Shown: one piece after another, positions 24,960-34,046 of the stretch
How the letters are laid out: each line of letters begins with the position of its first letter
Position numbering within the stretch: the stretch's first letter is position 1
DNA from: Natronococcus pandeyae
GTDB lineage: Archaea > Halobacteriota > Halobacteria > Halobacteriales > Natrialbaceae
Assembly: GCF_008122205.1 (NCBI RefSeq)
Contig: NZ_PHNJ01000012.1
Span: forward strand, 1 to 64,000
Reading direction: 5' to 3'
Length of the DNA: 64,000 nt
The notes under the pieces: model-generated
What the model saw: the letters and a program-made list of their open reading frames with translations, nothing else
Databases searched by the model: none
What the model was told of the DNA's origin: nothing
Made by a program: the position numbers and the translations under genes

Positions 24960-26132
24960 TCACACCACGTTCTGCTCGACTCGTTCGACCCCGGTCTCGA
25001 ACCGATCGCTCGAGAGCGCCTCGATATCGACCAGCGACGCCTCGCCGTCGACGATCAGTTCGGCGACGATTCGGCCGGTCGCCGGCGCGTGCTGGAAGCC
25101 GTGGCCGGAGAAGCCGGCAGCCGTAACGAGACCGGGAACCGTCTCCTCGAGGATCGCGTTGTCGTCCGGCGTGACGGCGTACAGCCCCGCCCAGCCGCGC
25201 TTGATCCGCGACTCCGGGCCGAAGTAGGTCGCCCACTCGGAGGCCGTCTCGAGGACGTCTGCGGCCCAGTCGAACTCGATCCCACGATCGTAGCCGTCCG
25301 GATCGCGGTCCGGATCCGAATCTGTGAGGTGCCCCCCGACCAGCGCCTCCCCGTCCCGCTCGGGCCGGAAGTAGGTGCCCGTCTCGAGGTCGATCGTCAG
25401 CGGGTCGGTTTCTGGTACCGGCTCCTCGGGATCGACGACGACCATCTGGCGTCGCTTCGGCGCGATCGGCAGCGAGACCTCGGCAAGTTCGGCCACCCGG
25501 CGGGCCCACGGCCCCGCGGCGTTGACGACGTAGTCGGCCTCGAGTCGGCCGTCCGGCGTTTCGACGCCCGTGACGCGCCCCTCGCCGCGGCTCCCGCTTC
25601 CGTCACCGTCTCGAAGGACGTCGGTGACCGGCGTCTTCGTCCGGACGTCGACGCCCGCGTCGGCCGCCGCTCGCGCGTACGCCTGCAGCGCGAGGTGCGG
25701 GTCGGCGAAGCCGTCGGTCGGCGAGTAGGTCGCCGCCACGAATTTCTCCGGATCGATCCCGGGACAGTGCTCGCGGGCGACCTCGGGGTCGAGTATTTCG
25801 CTCGGGACGCCACGCTCGTTTTGCATCTCGACCGCCTGCTCGAGCGCCGACGCGGTTTCCGGAGCGCGAGCGAGAAAGAGATAGCCCGTCTTCCGGTAGT
25901 CGATGTCGGTTCCGAACCGCTCCTCGAACGTGTTCCAGACCGCCATGCTCGCGACGGAGAGGTCGACGTTAGTCGGCGTCGAGAACTGGGCCCGAATGCC
26001 GCCCGCGGCCCGTTCCGTGCTGCCGCTCCCGATCGATCCCTTTTCACAGACGACCACGTCGACTCCGCGCTGGGCCAGTGCGTAGGCGCTCGAGAGTCCG
26101 ACGATCCCGCCACCGATAACGACGGTGCGCAT
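24960..26132 (-). CDS. DAO-family FAD-dependent oxidoreductase (SoxB-like)
   Basis: A 390-residue flavoenzyme. The dinucleotide-binding motif RTVVIGGGIVGLSSAYALAQ opens the protein, followed by VVVCEKGSIGSGSTERAAGGIRAQF, whose AGGIRAQF is typical of sarcosine oxidase beta and related dehydrogenases. ADYVVNAAGPWARRV and the C-terminal VTAAGFSGHGFQHAPATG complete the FAD site. The family oxidises secondary amines and D-amino acids to imines. The next gene upstream on this strand (62 bp away) is a second member, and an ornithine-cyclodeaminase homologue diverges from that, so an imino-acid pathway is plausible. Confidence 0.88.
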   Translation of the reverse strand: MRTVVIGGGIVGLSSAYALAQRGVDVVVCEKGSIGSGSTERAAGGIRAQFSTPTNVDLSVASMAVWNTFEERFGTDIDYRKTGYLFLARAPETASALEQAVEMQNERGVPSEILDPEVAREHCPGIDPEKFVAATYSPTDGFADPHLALQAYARAAADAGVDVRTKTPVTDVLRDGDGSGSRGEGRVTGVETPDGRLEADYVVNAAGPWARRVAELAEVSLPIAPKRRQMVVVDPEEPVPETDPLTIDLETGTYFRPERDGEALVGGHLTDSDPDRDPDGYDRGIEFDWAADVLETASEWATYFGPESRIKRGWAGLYAVTPDDNAILEETVPGLVTAAGFSGHGFQHAPATGRIVAELIVDGEASLVDIEALSSDRFETGVERVEQNVV

Positions 26133-26194
26133 GTGGGTTTCGTTGGCACGTGTAAGGATAAGCGTTCGTTCGCTCTGCAGCGACTGTCACGGCG

Positions 26195-27304
26195 TCAGTC
26201 AGATCGAACGTCTCGGAACCGGTCCGGCGAGAGTCGGCTCTGGACCTCGGGATCGACCTCGTCCTCGAGCATTCCTCGAACGACGTCGGCGACGGCCGGC
26301 GCGAGCGTGACTCCCTGGCCCGTCATGCCGACCGCGACGAGGTAGCCGTCGACGGTCGTCTCGCCGACGATCGGTCTCCCGTCGGGCGTGACGGTCCGGT
26401 AGCCGACCCACTCGTCGACGACCGACGCGTCCTCGAGTCCGGGGACGGCGCCCTCGAGGTCCGTCGCCGACTCCGCGAAGCCGTCCGGCAGGGAGCGATC
26501 CCGCAGATCGTAGCGCTGCCCCTCGACGTAGTCCGTCCGGTACGCACCGATCCAGGCCGCCGTTTCGCCGGCGGGACGAACGTACCGCTTCGACTCGAAG
26601 ATCGTCGTCGGAGACTCGAGCGGGTCGCGACACTCGAGCGCGACCATCGGCCCCCGCGTGTGACAGAGCGGCAGCGAGACACCGACCCGTTCGTTCAGTT
26701 CCGGCGCCCACGGCCCGGTCGCGTTGACGACGCGGTCGGCCTCGAGGCGCCCCTCGTCGGTGTCGACCGCCGAGACGGCCCCCGAGTTCGTCTCTACGTC
26801 GGTGACGCCGACGCACGTTCGGATATCGACACCCGCCTCACGGGCTCGGTCGGCGAACCGGTTCGCCACCGCCGTCGGGTCGCAGACGCGGTCCTCCGGC
26901 GTGTAGAGCGCACCCTCGAAACCGGCGGGTTCGATCCCGAACTCGGCGAGTTCGGTCGGCTCGAGAAACGACGCCTCGGTCCCGTGCTCGCGAAGGGTCG
27001 TCGCCGACTCCCGGAGTCGATCGGCGAAGGCTGCCGTCTCCGCGACGTAGACGACCCCGATGCGGTCGGCCTCGAGGTCGCCGTTCTCGAACAGCGGGCG
27101 GTAGGCCTCGTGTGCACGGTTTCGAAAGCGCAGGTCGAACGGTTCCGGATCGACGGCGGTCCGCATCAGGAGGCCGGCGGAGGCCGCGGTCGTCTCCGTC
27201 CCGATCCGAGAGCGCTCGAGCACGGTCACGTCGTGATCGGTCGGCCCGAGCCGCGACGCGATCGCCGTCCCGACGATACCGCCGCCGACGATGACGATGT
27301 GCAT
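26195..27304 (-). CDS. DAO-family FAD-dependent oxidoreductase (second)
   Basis: A 369-residue flavoenzyme with the N-terminal FAD motif MHIVIVGGGIVGTAIASRLG and TVLERSRIGTETTAASAGLL. ADRVVNATGPWAPEL and the end VAVGMTGQGVTLAPAVADVV complete the FAD site. It is related to its neighbour but not a close copy, and has AASAGLLMRT in place of AGGIRAQF, so the substrates probably differ. The ATG at 27304 starts the FAD motif; the open frame further upstream is antisense to the cyclodeaminase homologue. It shares a 108-bp divergent promoter region with that gene. Confidence 0.87.
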   Translation of the reverse strand: MHIVIVGGGIVGTAIASRLGPTDHDVTVLERSRIGTETTAASAGLLMRTAVDPEPFDLRFRNRAHEAYRPLFENGDLEADRIGVVYVAETAAFADRLRESATTLREHGTEASFLEPTELAEFGIEPAGFEGALYTPEDRVCDPTAVANRFADRAREAGVDIRTCVGVTDVETNSGAVSAVDTDEGRLEADRVVNATGPWAPELNERVGVSLPLCHTRGPMVALECRDPLESPTTIFESKRYVRPAGETAAWIGAYRTDYVEGQRYDLRDRSLPDGFAESATDLEGAVPGLEDASVVDEWVGYRTVTPDGRPIVGETTVDGYLVAVGMTGQGVTLAPAVADVVRGMLEDEVDPEVQSRLSPDRFRDVRSD

Positions 27305-27412
27305 ACCCTCCCTACTACGGCGAGCGACAAATTTCCATTCTCGATTTCTGCCGTGGATTCCGGACGGTGTCCCTGATACACACTGAAGTGATCCCCCGGC
27401 GATGCTCGCGAC

Positions 27413-28399
27413 ATGGTTCGGATACTCTCCGACGAGGATATCGCGTCGGTGCTCGACCTCGAGGAACTCCTCCCGGTCGTCGCCGACGCCTTCGAGAAGC
27501 AACACGCAGGGGCGGTCGAACGACCGGAGCGGCCACACTACCCGTTCGGGACGGGTCTCGATCCGGACGCGCCGACCGAGCCGACCGGGACGGGGCTCTG
27601 CATGCCGGCCTACGTCCACGGTGCGGAGTATACGGCCACGAAACTCGTCGCCGTCTGCGAGGACAACCCGGAGCGCGGGCTGCCGACCGTCACCGCACAG
27701 ATCGCGCTCACCGACGCCGAAACCGGCCAACCCGTGGGCTACCTGGCGGGCAACCGCGTAACCAGCGCCCGAACCGGCTGTATCGGCGGTCTCGCCGCGC
27801 GCGAACTGGCGGCCGACGGCCCGATCGACCTCGCAGTGATCGGCGCCGGCACGCAGGCCCGGTGGCAAACGCGAGCGATCGCCGCCGCCGTCGGAGCAGC
27901 TCTCGAGTCGATCCGAGTCTACTCGCCGAGCGACTCCCGTGTCGCCTGTGCCGAGGAACTCGAGTCCGAACTCGGCGTTCCGGCGACGCCCGTCGAGAGC
28001 CCGCGCAAAGCCGTCTCTGGGGCGTCAGTCGTCGTCACGGCGACGACGAGTACCGAACCCGTCTTCCCCGGCGACGCGCTCGCGGACGGAACGCTCGTCG
28101 TCGCGGTCGGCGCGTACACGCCTGAGATGCGCGAACTTGACGAGGAAACCGTCGACCGGGCGGACAGGATCGTCGCCGACGTACCGACGGAGGCGGCCGA
28201 AACCGGCGACCTTCGCACACACCCCGACCGCGAAATCCAGCCGTTCGGCGGCGTCCTCGCCGACGGTTTCGGCCGCGAGTCGCCGGACGAGAGTATCGTT
28301 ATGGCCAGCGTCGGGACGGCGGTGCTCGACGCCGCGGCCGCCGAACTCGTCTACGATCGGGCCGCGAAGGAAGGGGTCGGAACGAGCGTCCCGCTCTGA
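27413..28399 (+). CDS. Ornithine cyclodeaminase / mu-crystallin family protein
   Basis: A 328-residue NAD(P)-binding protein. The N-terminal dimerisation domain begins MVRILSDEDIASVLDLEELL. The Rossmann domain has the motif LAVIGAGTQARWQTRAIAAA, then SIRVYSPSDSR with Ser where NAD-specific members have Asp, hinting at NADP. Family members include ornithine cyclodeaminase, alanine dehydrogenase and delta1-pyrroline-2-carboxylate reductase. The setting, divergent from two DAO flavoenzymes that make imines, fits an imino-acid (ketimine) reductase better than ornithine cyclisation; this is inference. Confidence 0.85.
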   Translation: MVRILSDEDIASVLDLEELLPVVADAFEKQHAGAVERPERPHYPFGTGLDPDAPTEPTGTGLCMPAYVHGAEYTATKLVAVCEDNPERGLPTVTAQIALTDAETGQPVGYLAGNRVTSARTGCIGGLAARELAADGPIDLAVIGAGTQARWQTRAIAAAVGAALESIRVYSPSDSRVACAEELESELGVPATPVESPRKAVSGASVVVTATTSTEPVFPGDALADGTLVVAVGAYTPEMRELDEETVDRADRIVADVPTEAAETGDLRTHPDREIQPFGGVLADGFGRESPDESIVMASVGTAVLDAAAAELVYDRAAKEGVGTSVPL

Positions 28400-28457
28400 A
28401 CTCCCCGTCCGGCCACGACACTCAAATACCGCGTCCGTGAAACATTCGTCTGTGTCG

Positions 28458-28535
28458 ATGATCGAAATCGGAGTCGAGAAGCCCCGCGCTCGTCGCGAGG
28501 ACCGGGTGCGACGCGAACGGGGTGAACGGCCGTGA
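28458..28535 (+). CDS. Possible 25-residue leader peptide before the sensor protein
   Basis: ATG at 28458 opens a short frame (MIEIGVEKPRARREDRVRRE and five more residues) whose TGA overlaps the GTG start of the sensor gene as GTGA. A TATA-like CTCAAATACC lies about 35 bases upstream. The peptide is Arg/Glu-rich and has no recognised relatives. It could be a translated leader that couples initiation at the GTG, or merely chance. Confidence 0.3.
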   Translation: MIEIGVEKPRARREDRVRRERGERP

Positions 28536-30400
28536 CCGCTGGAGCGGCGGCCTACGTCGATCGCGTCACTGACGCCTTCTTCGCGCTCGATACCGACTTC
28601 CGGTTTACCTACCTCAACGAACAGGCGGCGACGCTGCTCGAGAGTTCGACGAGGGAGCTGATCGGCCGGGTCGTCTGGGACGAGTTCCCTCGCGCGGTCG
28701 AGACGCAGTTTCCCAACGGGTTTTACCGGGCGATGGACGAGCAGGTCCCGGTGACGTTCGAGGTGTACCACAGCCGCCTCGAGAGCTGGTTCGAGGTTCG
28801 GGCGTATCCCTCGGAAACCGGCCTCTCGGTGTATCTGCTCGACATCACCGAGCGAAAGACCCAGGAGACGACGGCCGCCCAGCACGCCGCGGTTATCGAA
28901 GCCATCGACGACGGCGTCGTCACGCTCGACCGAAACAGACGGATCGTCGCCGTCAACGGCGCCATGGCCGCGCACCTCGATGCTGACCGGGACGAACTGG
29001 TCGGCGAACACGTCGAGGTCGTCACCGAACTCGCCGGGATCGACGACGAGGACGCCATAGCGATCGGTCGAGGGATCACGGACGTGGACGCGGGCAACGC
29101 CGAACAGCGTCGGCTCGAAATCCAGTTCACCGACAGCGACGGAACCAACCGGGTCGGCGAACTCCGGATCGTTCCGATCCAGGACGAGACCGCCACCGTC
29201 GCGACCGTCGTCCGCGACATCACCGATCGCCGCGAGTACGAGCGTATCGTCACCTCGCTTCACGAGGTCACCCGGTGGCTTCTGGACTCCGACGATCCGG
29301 AGGAGATCTGTGCTATCGCCGTCCACGCCGGCAGCGACCTGCTGGACCTGCCGATCAGCGGCGTCTGGCTGCTCGAGGAGGAGCGCGGCTATCTCGAACC
29401 GATTGCGGGAACGGCGGGTGCCTACGAAGAGTTCGGCGGCCTCCCACGGTTCAACCCCGGCGAGGGTCTCGTCTGGGACGTGTTCGAGTCCGGCGAGGTC
29501 GAACGCTTCGACGACCTGGAGAACGTCGACGACCTGTACAATCCCGACACGCCGATCCAGTCGGAGATCATCGCACCCATCGGGACCCACGGCGTGCTCA
29601 TGACCGGTTCGTTCGAACCGTACCAGTTCGACGAGACGGACGTCGATCTGCTCTCGACGCTCGTCGAGAACACCCGCGCCGCGCTCGACCGGGCCGACAG
29701 AGAGCGCGTCCTTCGCCGCCGAACCAAGCAACTCGAGCAGCAGACGAAACGCCTCGAGTCGATCGCCGACGTTCTCTCGACTGATCTGAACCACCATCTC
29801 GAAACGATCGCAGACGCGCTCGAGGACGACGGCGACACGGACTGGGAGTTCCCGCTCGCTGCGGACTCCGTCGAGGCGACCCTCGACAGGACCGAACATC
29901 TCGTCGACGACGTCCGCGAGTTCGCGCGCAACGCGTCGGACGTCGGGACGCGGACCCGGATCGACCTCGCCGACGCGATCGAGACCGCCCTCGAGTCGTC
30001 GCAACTCGAGGAGGATGCAGTCGTCTTCGACGAGCAGGCGACGCTCCGGGCGGACAGCGAGCGGTTTCGGCACCTCCTCGAGTCCGCGTTCGACAACGTT
30101 GCAGCCCGCGCTGGCGATGACGACGTGACGGTCCGGATCGAGTTGTGCGGTTTCGAGAGTGACGATCGGTCGCGAGGTTTCTGCGTGTTCGACGACGCGG
30201 CCGCGATCGCGACCGACGGACGAGAGGGAGCGGTCGGACCGACCGTCGACGACGAGACGGCCATCGACGGGCTGGGACTCGCGGTCGTCAGAGCGATCGC
30301 CCAGGCCCACGACTGGACCCCTGCGATCGAAAACGGCGAACACGAACGAACGCGGATCGAAATTCGGGACGTAACGACCCTCGAGCGCCAGGAAGAGTAA
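28532..30400 (+). CDS. PAS-PAS-GAF sensor protein with degenerate histidine-kinase core
   Basis: A 622-residue cytoplasmic sensor. A PAS domain occupies about residues 10-105 (FFALDTDFRFTYLNEQAATL, ending YLLDITERK). A second PAS covers about 118-235 (AIDDGVVTLDRNRRIVAVNG, ending VVRDITDRREYE), and a GAF domain about 240-390. A short coiled coil leads to the place where haloarchaeal kinases have SHDLRNPL; here it reads STDLNHHL, so the phosphoacceptor His is Thr417. The ATPase N-box Asn is kept (LLESAFDNVAARAG), but the G1 motif DDGPGI is replaced by DDAAAI (residues 554-559). It therefore looks like a pseudokinase or a direct signalling scaffold. The GTG start is supported by the PAS boundary. 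A HalX response regulator gene lies 268 bp away on the other strand. Confidence 0.82.
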   Translation: MTAGAAAYVDRVTDAFFALDTDFRFTYLNEQAATLLESSTRELIGRVVWDEFPRAVETQFPNGFYRAMDEQVPVTFEVYHSRLESWFEVRAYPSETGLSVYLLDITERKTQETTAAQHAAVIEAIDDGVVTLDRNRRIVAVNGAMAAHLDADRDELVGEHVEVVTELAGIDDEDAIAIGRGITDVDAGNAEQRRLEIQFTDSDGTNRVGELRIVPIQDETATVATVVRDITDRREYERIVTSLHEVTRWLLDSDDPEEICAIAVHAGSDLLDLPISGVWLLEEERGYLEPIAGTAGAYEEFGGLPRFNPGEGLVWDVFESGEVERFDDLENVDDLYNPDTPIQSEIIAPIGTHGVLMTGSFEPYQFDETDVDLLSTLVENTRAALDRADRERVLRRRTKQLEQQTKRLESIADVLSTDLNHHLETIADALEDDGDTDWEFPLAADSVEATLDRTEHLVDDVREFARNASDVGTRTRIDLADAIETALESSQLEEDAVVFDEQATLRADSERFRHLLESAFDNVAARAGDDDVTVRIELCGFESDDRSRGFCVFDDAAAIATDGREGAVGPTVDDETAIDGLGLAVVRAIAQAHDWTPAIENGEHERTRIEIRDVTTLERQEE

Positions 30401-30462
30401 CGATCCTGCGGGGTCGCATACTGGCCACCGAAACTCGGTGGACGCCTGATCGACCGACGGGA

Positions 30463-30625
30463 GCGCGGTTCGGAGCGAGCGCGGTTCGGAACGAGCGCGG
30501 TTCGGAACGAACGAAGTGAGTGAGAACCGCGCAACGCGAACGGGGAGCGAACGCGACCCGTGAGCGACCGAAGTGAGTGAGAACCGCGCAACGCGAACGG
30601 GGAGCGAACGCGACCCGTGAGCGAC
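30463..30625 (+). repeat. Tandem repeat cluster: 16 bp x3 followed by 57 bp x2
   Basis: Three adjacent 16-bp units GCGCGGTTCGGA[G/A]CGA occupy 30463-30510. They are followed by two identical 57-bp units, 30512-30568 and 30569-30625, each beginning CGAAGTGAGTGAGAACCGCG. The 9-base GCGCGGTTC of the short units is the reverse complement of GAACCGCGC in the long ones, so the cluster can fold into alternative hairpins. It lies between two convergent genes (sensor and HalX regulator). Similar GAACGAAGTGAGTGAG-containing intergenic repeats are common in haloarchaea. Confidence 0.85.
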
Positions 30626-30668
30626 GCAAGCGAGAATCGTGGACAGTGCAGTCGGTGTGTAACCCGTT

Positions 30669-31268
30669 TCAGTTGGGACCCTCGTCCGGACGCGTGGGGA
30701 TCCGTTCGATATCCTGGTAGAGCTGCCGATAACTGGTCTGCTCGAGCAGTTCCGTCCGTGTCTCGTCGACCTGGACGCGAAGCACCGCAAGCCGGTCCTC
30801 GAGTTCCGCGTACTCCTGGCTCGATTGCAGTTCGGCCTCGCTCTTCCGGCTAACCAGCATCGCCTTCTTCGAGGCGAGGGTGAAGAACTCCTGTAACTGC
30901 TCGTCGTAGGCGCGTCGCAACAGCAACCGGTCGATACCGTCCCGGAGTTCGTCCCTGGAGACCGGCTTGAGGAGGTAGTCGTCGAACCCTATGTCGACGA
31001 TATCGAAGTCGGGTTCGACTGCCGTCACCATCGCCACCCGCGACTCCAGGCCGCGGTCCCGGATCGCGTCGAGAACGTCCACACCCGACTGGCCCGGGAT
31101 CCGTCTGTCGAGCAAGACCACGTCGAACGTCTCGTCGATGGCCTCGATTGCCTCGGTCCCGTCGTGTGCCGTCTCGACGCGAAATCGGTCCTCGAGCCAG
31201 GTCGCGTATAGCTCGGCGAGTTCGGGCTCGTCTTCGACGATCAGTACGGATGTAGTGTCGGCAGTCAT
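30669..31268 (-). CDS. HalX-domain response regulator
   Basis: A 199-residue protein. The receiver domain has the acidic pair in VLIVEDEPELAEL, the phosphoacceptor Asp54 in VVLLDRRIPG, the conserved Thr in VAMVTAVEPD and the Lys in YLLKPVSRDEL. A C-terminal HalX domain of about 75 residues follows (LLRRAYDEQLQEFFTLASKK, then LEDRLAVLRVQVDETR), an all-helical domain confined to haloarchaea. The ATG at 31268 gives MTADTTSVLIVED; an upstream ATG at 31280 would add four residues. No cognate kinase with a complete H-box is adjacent. The sensor across the repeat cluster lacks its phosphoacceptor, so that pairing is uncertain. Confidence 0.9.
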   Translation of the reverse strand: MTADTTSVLIVEDEPELAELYATWLEDRFRVETAHDGTEAIEAIDETFDVVLLDRRIPGQSGVDVLDAIRDRGLESRVAMVTAVEPDFDIVDIGFDDYLLKPVSRDELRDGIDRLLLRRAYDEQLQEFFTLASKKAMLVSRKSEAELQSSQEYAELEDRLAVLRVQVDETRTELLEQTSYRQLYQDIERIPTRPDEGPN

Positions 31269-31407
31269 CGAACGAAACACTCCTTTAACTGGCGGTTCGT
31301 CGTAACCCTCGTACCGATAGCATATTAAAATATCGGGCGCTCCGTCGAATTTTGCGGTTTTTGCGGTTCCTCACCCGTCGTGATTCGCCGACAGCCTCGT
31401 CTCGCCG

Positions 31408-33609
31408 CTACTCGAGTTCGCGTTCGATCGTCGCGCGTCGGTCGTCGATGGCGGCCGCGTCGGTCGTGATCGTCCGGTCACCGATACCGATCTCGAGCGT
31501 TCCGTCGGCCGTCGCCCCACCGAGATCGGTGACGGGTGCGACGCCGTCGAACGCCTCGCGGACGGCCGCGGGCTCTTCGGTCTGGATCAGCGCGCGACCC
31601 GGCTGTTCGTGGAACAGCGCGCCCGCCGGATCGTCGCCGGGAAGCGACACCTCGAGACCCGCGTCCGCGGTGACCATCTCGGCGAGTGAAACCGCCAGTC
31701 CGCCGTGGCTGACGTCGTGGACCGCGAGCGTCGACTCGTCGTTGGCGACGTCAGCGAGGGTCTCGACGACGGCAGCAGGCTCGTCCGGGAGGGCCGGGAA
31801 CCGGTCGCTCCCCTCGAACTGCGCGAGATACTCGGAGCCACCCAGCCGGCAGTCACCCGACTCGAGGCCGAGGTCGCCGACGAGCAGCAGATCGCCCTCC
31901 GACTCGACCGACAGCGGCGGTGCGTCGTAGCCGTCTTTCGTGCCGACCATCGCGAGCGTCGGGGTCGGCGGGATCGGCCCGGCGACGGAGTCGTTGTACA
32001 GCGAGACGTTCCCCCCGACGACCGGCGTCGAGAGCGTCTCGCACATTTCGGCGAGCCCGTCGACAATTGCCGTAAATCCGCCGTAGACGTCCGTTTTCTC
32101 GGGATTCCCACCGTTCAGGCAGTCGACGGCGGCCAGCGGCGTCGCGCCCTTGGCCGCGATATTCGTCGCGTTCTCGAGGGCGATCGCTCGTGCGCCCTCG
32201 CGGGGCGCGGTAGTCGTCCAGTTCGGCGCGGCGCCCGACGAAATTGCAAGACCTTGCCCGGTCTCGCGGTTACCACCGCTCGACTCGTCCGCGGAGCCAC
32301 GCTCCGCGCTTGCCTCTCTGATCGCGATAATTGCAGCGTCGTCGCCCGGTCCCACGCTGGTCCGGACGCCGACCTCGTGGTCGTACTGTCGGTACACCCA
32401 CCGCTTCGAGGCCGTGCTCGGACTCGAGACGACCGTCTCGAACCCGTCCTCGAGATCGACGTCGGGGAGGTCGGTGTCGGGTTCGGCCGGCTCCTCGGTC
32501 TCGAGATCGTTCATCGGCGCGCCCTCGCCGAGGAAATAGGCATCGACGTCGACGACGACCTCGTCTCGGAAGGTGCAGGTGTAGTTCTCCTCGGTAACCT
32601 CGCCGATGACCGAACAGCCCAGATCGAACCGGTCGGCGACCTCCTTGACACGGTCGACGTTCTCCGGTTCGACCTCGTAACACATCCGCTCCTGGGACTC
32701 CGCGAGCAGGATCTCCAGCGCCGACATGTTCGGCTCACGCTGGTGGACGCGCTCGAGTTCGATCTGCGCGCCGAGGCCGCCCTTGGCGACGAGTTCGCTC
32801 GAGGCGCCCCCGAGGCCGGCGGCGCCGAGGTCGCGGGCCGACTCGATCAGGTGCTCGTCGACGAGCACCTCGTTGGCCTCGATGAGCAGCTTTTCGGCGT
32901 AGGGGTCGCCGACCTGGACCGCTGGACGGTCCTCGGTCTCGGCGTCCTCCGCGAGGTCCTCGCTGGCGAAGCTCGCGCCGCCGAGTCCGTCGCGGCCGGT
33001 CGCGTTGCCGACGAGCACCAGCTTGTTCCCGGGCTCCTGTGCCTCGGCGGTGACGAGTCGTTCCTCGTTCGTGAGGCCGATACAGGCGACGTTCACCAGT
33101 GGGTTCCCCTCGTAGGCGGAGTGGAAGTCGACGCTGCCCGCGACTGTCGGCACGCCGATACAGTTGCCGTAGTGGCTGATCCCCTCGACGACGCCCTCGA
33201 GGAGGTACTTCGAGTGCTCGCGTTCGAACTCGCCGAAGTACAGCGAGTCCGCGAGCGCAATGGGATAGGCGCCCATCGAGAGCGTGTCCCGGACGATGCC
33301 GCCGACGCCGGTCGCGGCGCCGTCGAACGGGTCTACGTAGGAGGGGTGGTTGTGGCTCTCGATCCCCATCGTGATGTAGGTGTCACTGTCCCCGTCTTCG
33401 TCGCCGGGCAGCGCGACGACCGCTGCGTCGTCACCCGGCCCGACGACGACCTGTTCGCCCTCGCTGTCGAACGCCGACAGCAGCGGTCTCGAGGAGCGGT
33501 ACGCACAGTGTTCGCTCCAGAGGTTCTCGAACAGCGCCGCCTCGGCCGGTGTCGGCTCTCGCCCCAGCTCTGAAACGACGAGTTCGCGGTCCGAATCGCC
33601 AAGACTCAT
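31408..33609 (-). CDS. purL: Phosphoribosylformylglycinamidine synthase subunit PurL
   Basis: A 733-residue small-type PurL, the synthetase subunit that works with PurQ and PurS in purine synthesis (FGAR to FGAM). Visible are [15 protein letters not shown], the active-site [22 protein letters not shown], the auxiliary-site [18 protein letters not shown], and the second half with [30 protein letters not shown] and [14 protein letters not shown]. The length and duplicated AIRS-like architecture are normal, with a small haloarchaeal insertion around residues 430-460 ([20 protein letters not shown]). A TATA-like CCATTTATCG sits about 30 bases upstream of the ATG on this strand. purQ and purS are not adjacent. 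Confidence 0.96.
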   Translation of the reverse strand: MSLGDSDRELVVSELGREPTPAEAALFENLWSEHCAYRSSRPLLSAFDSEGEQVVVGPGDDAAVVALPGDEDGDSDTYITMGIESHNHPSYVDPFDGAATGVGGIVRDTLSMGAYPIALADSLYFGEFEREHSKYLLEGVVEGISHYGNCIGVPTVAGSVDFHSAYEGNPLVNVACIGLTNEERLVTAEAQEPGNKLVLVGNATGRDGLGGASFASEDLAEDAETEDRPAVQVGDPYAEKLLIEANEVLVDEHLIESARDLGAAGLGGASSELVAKGGLGAQIELERVHQREPNMSALEILLAESQERMCYEVEPENVDRVKEVADRFDLGCSVIGEVTEENYTCTFRDEVVVDVDAYFLGEGAPMNDLETEEPAEPDTDLPDVDLEDGFETVVSSPSTASKRWVYRQYDHEVGVRTSVGPGDDAAIIAIREASAERGSADESSGGNRETGQGLAISSGAAPNWTTTAPREGARAIALENATNIAAKGATPLAAVDCLNGGNPEKTDVYGGFTAIVDGLAEMCETLSTPVVGGNVSLYNDSVAGPIPPTPTLAMVGTKDGYDAPPLSVESEGDLLLVGDLGLESGDCRLGGSEYLAQFEGSDRFPALPDEPAAVVETLADVANDESTLAVHDVSHGGLAVSLAEMVTADAGLEVSLPGDDPAGALFHEQPGRALIQTEEPAAVREAFDGVAPVTDLGGATADGTLEIGIGDRTITTDAAAIDDRRATIERELE

Positions 33610-34046
33610 TCACCTAGGTGGTGAAAGTCGGTCGATAAATGGGTTTCCATATGCACGTTCGTGGATCGATCGGTCGATCGGCGGCAGTCGCGTCTCGCCA
33701 CGGTCCAACCGAGCGGCTGCCCGTAATCTCATCGACCACGACGAACGAAGTGTCACATCTTGCGCATGTTGTTTCAGGAATTGGGACACGGACCGCCGTG
33801 CGGATACAACAGTAATTTCCTTTGGAAAGTTACTTGTGTCGATCGTGAATAGTCCAGTCTGGGCAGAATCCCGTCGATGTGCCGCTGACGCACGTCCCTC
33901 CACCGCCACGAAGATCGCCCCCTCGAGCCCACCGCCACGCCTCGAGCAGCGAACCCCCGTGACGAGGCTTCTCACCGATCGTCCCGTTTCTCCACTCGCG
34001 AGCCGGTATCGGGGCGCTTTTGACCGATCGCGAACAACGTTCACGC
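33610..34046. other. 437-bp divergent intergenic region
   Basis: I see no protein gene here. The open frames are rich in Arg, Ser and Pro and lack family features. It holds the purL promoter (TATA-like element near 33640-33650, minus strand) and, close to the right edge, a T-rich element GGCGCTTTTGACC upstream of the PHP gene. In its middle is an AT-rich inverted repeat (listed separately). It is long for this genome, so a small RNA or a multi-site regulatory region is possible. Confidence 0.5.
33811..33834. repeat. AT-rich near-palindrome
   Basis: AGTAATTTCC-TTT-GGAAAGTTACT: the arms AGTAA/TTACT and TTTCC/GGAAA pair around a TTT loop with one bulged G. It stands out as AT-rich in a GC-rich region. 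It is about 200 bp from the start codons of both flanking genes, so it may belong to an unseen transcript or be a distal operator. Confidence 0.6.

Noticed and set aside
30463-30625. The repeat cluster as a CRISPR array
   Set aside because: The units are directly adjacent with no unique spacers, and there are no cas genes.
28025-30790. A 921-codon open frame on the minus strand
   Set aside because: It is the mirror of the PAS-PAS-GAF sensor and the cyclodeaminase homologue. Its product is Arg/Val/Asp-rich with no family features, and long antisense frames are expected in GC-rich haloarchaeal DNA.
31705-33573. A 622-codon plus-strand frame opposite purL
   Set aside because: Antisense shadow of purL; Arg/Leu/Asp-rich without domains.
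33610-34044. A 144-codon minus-strand frame in the purL/PHP gap
   Set aside because: Arg/Ser-rich with no conserved motif or convincing promoter; more likely non-coding.
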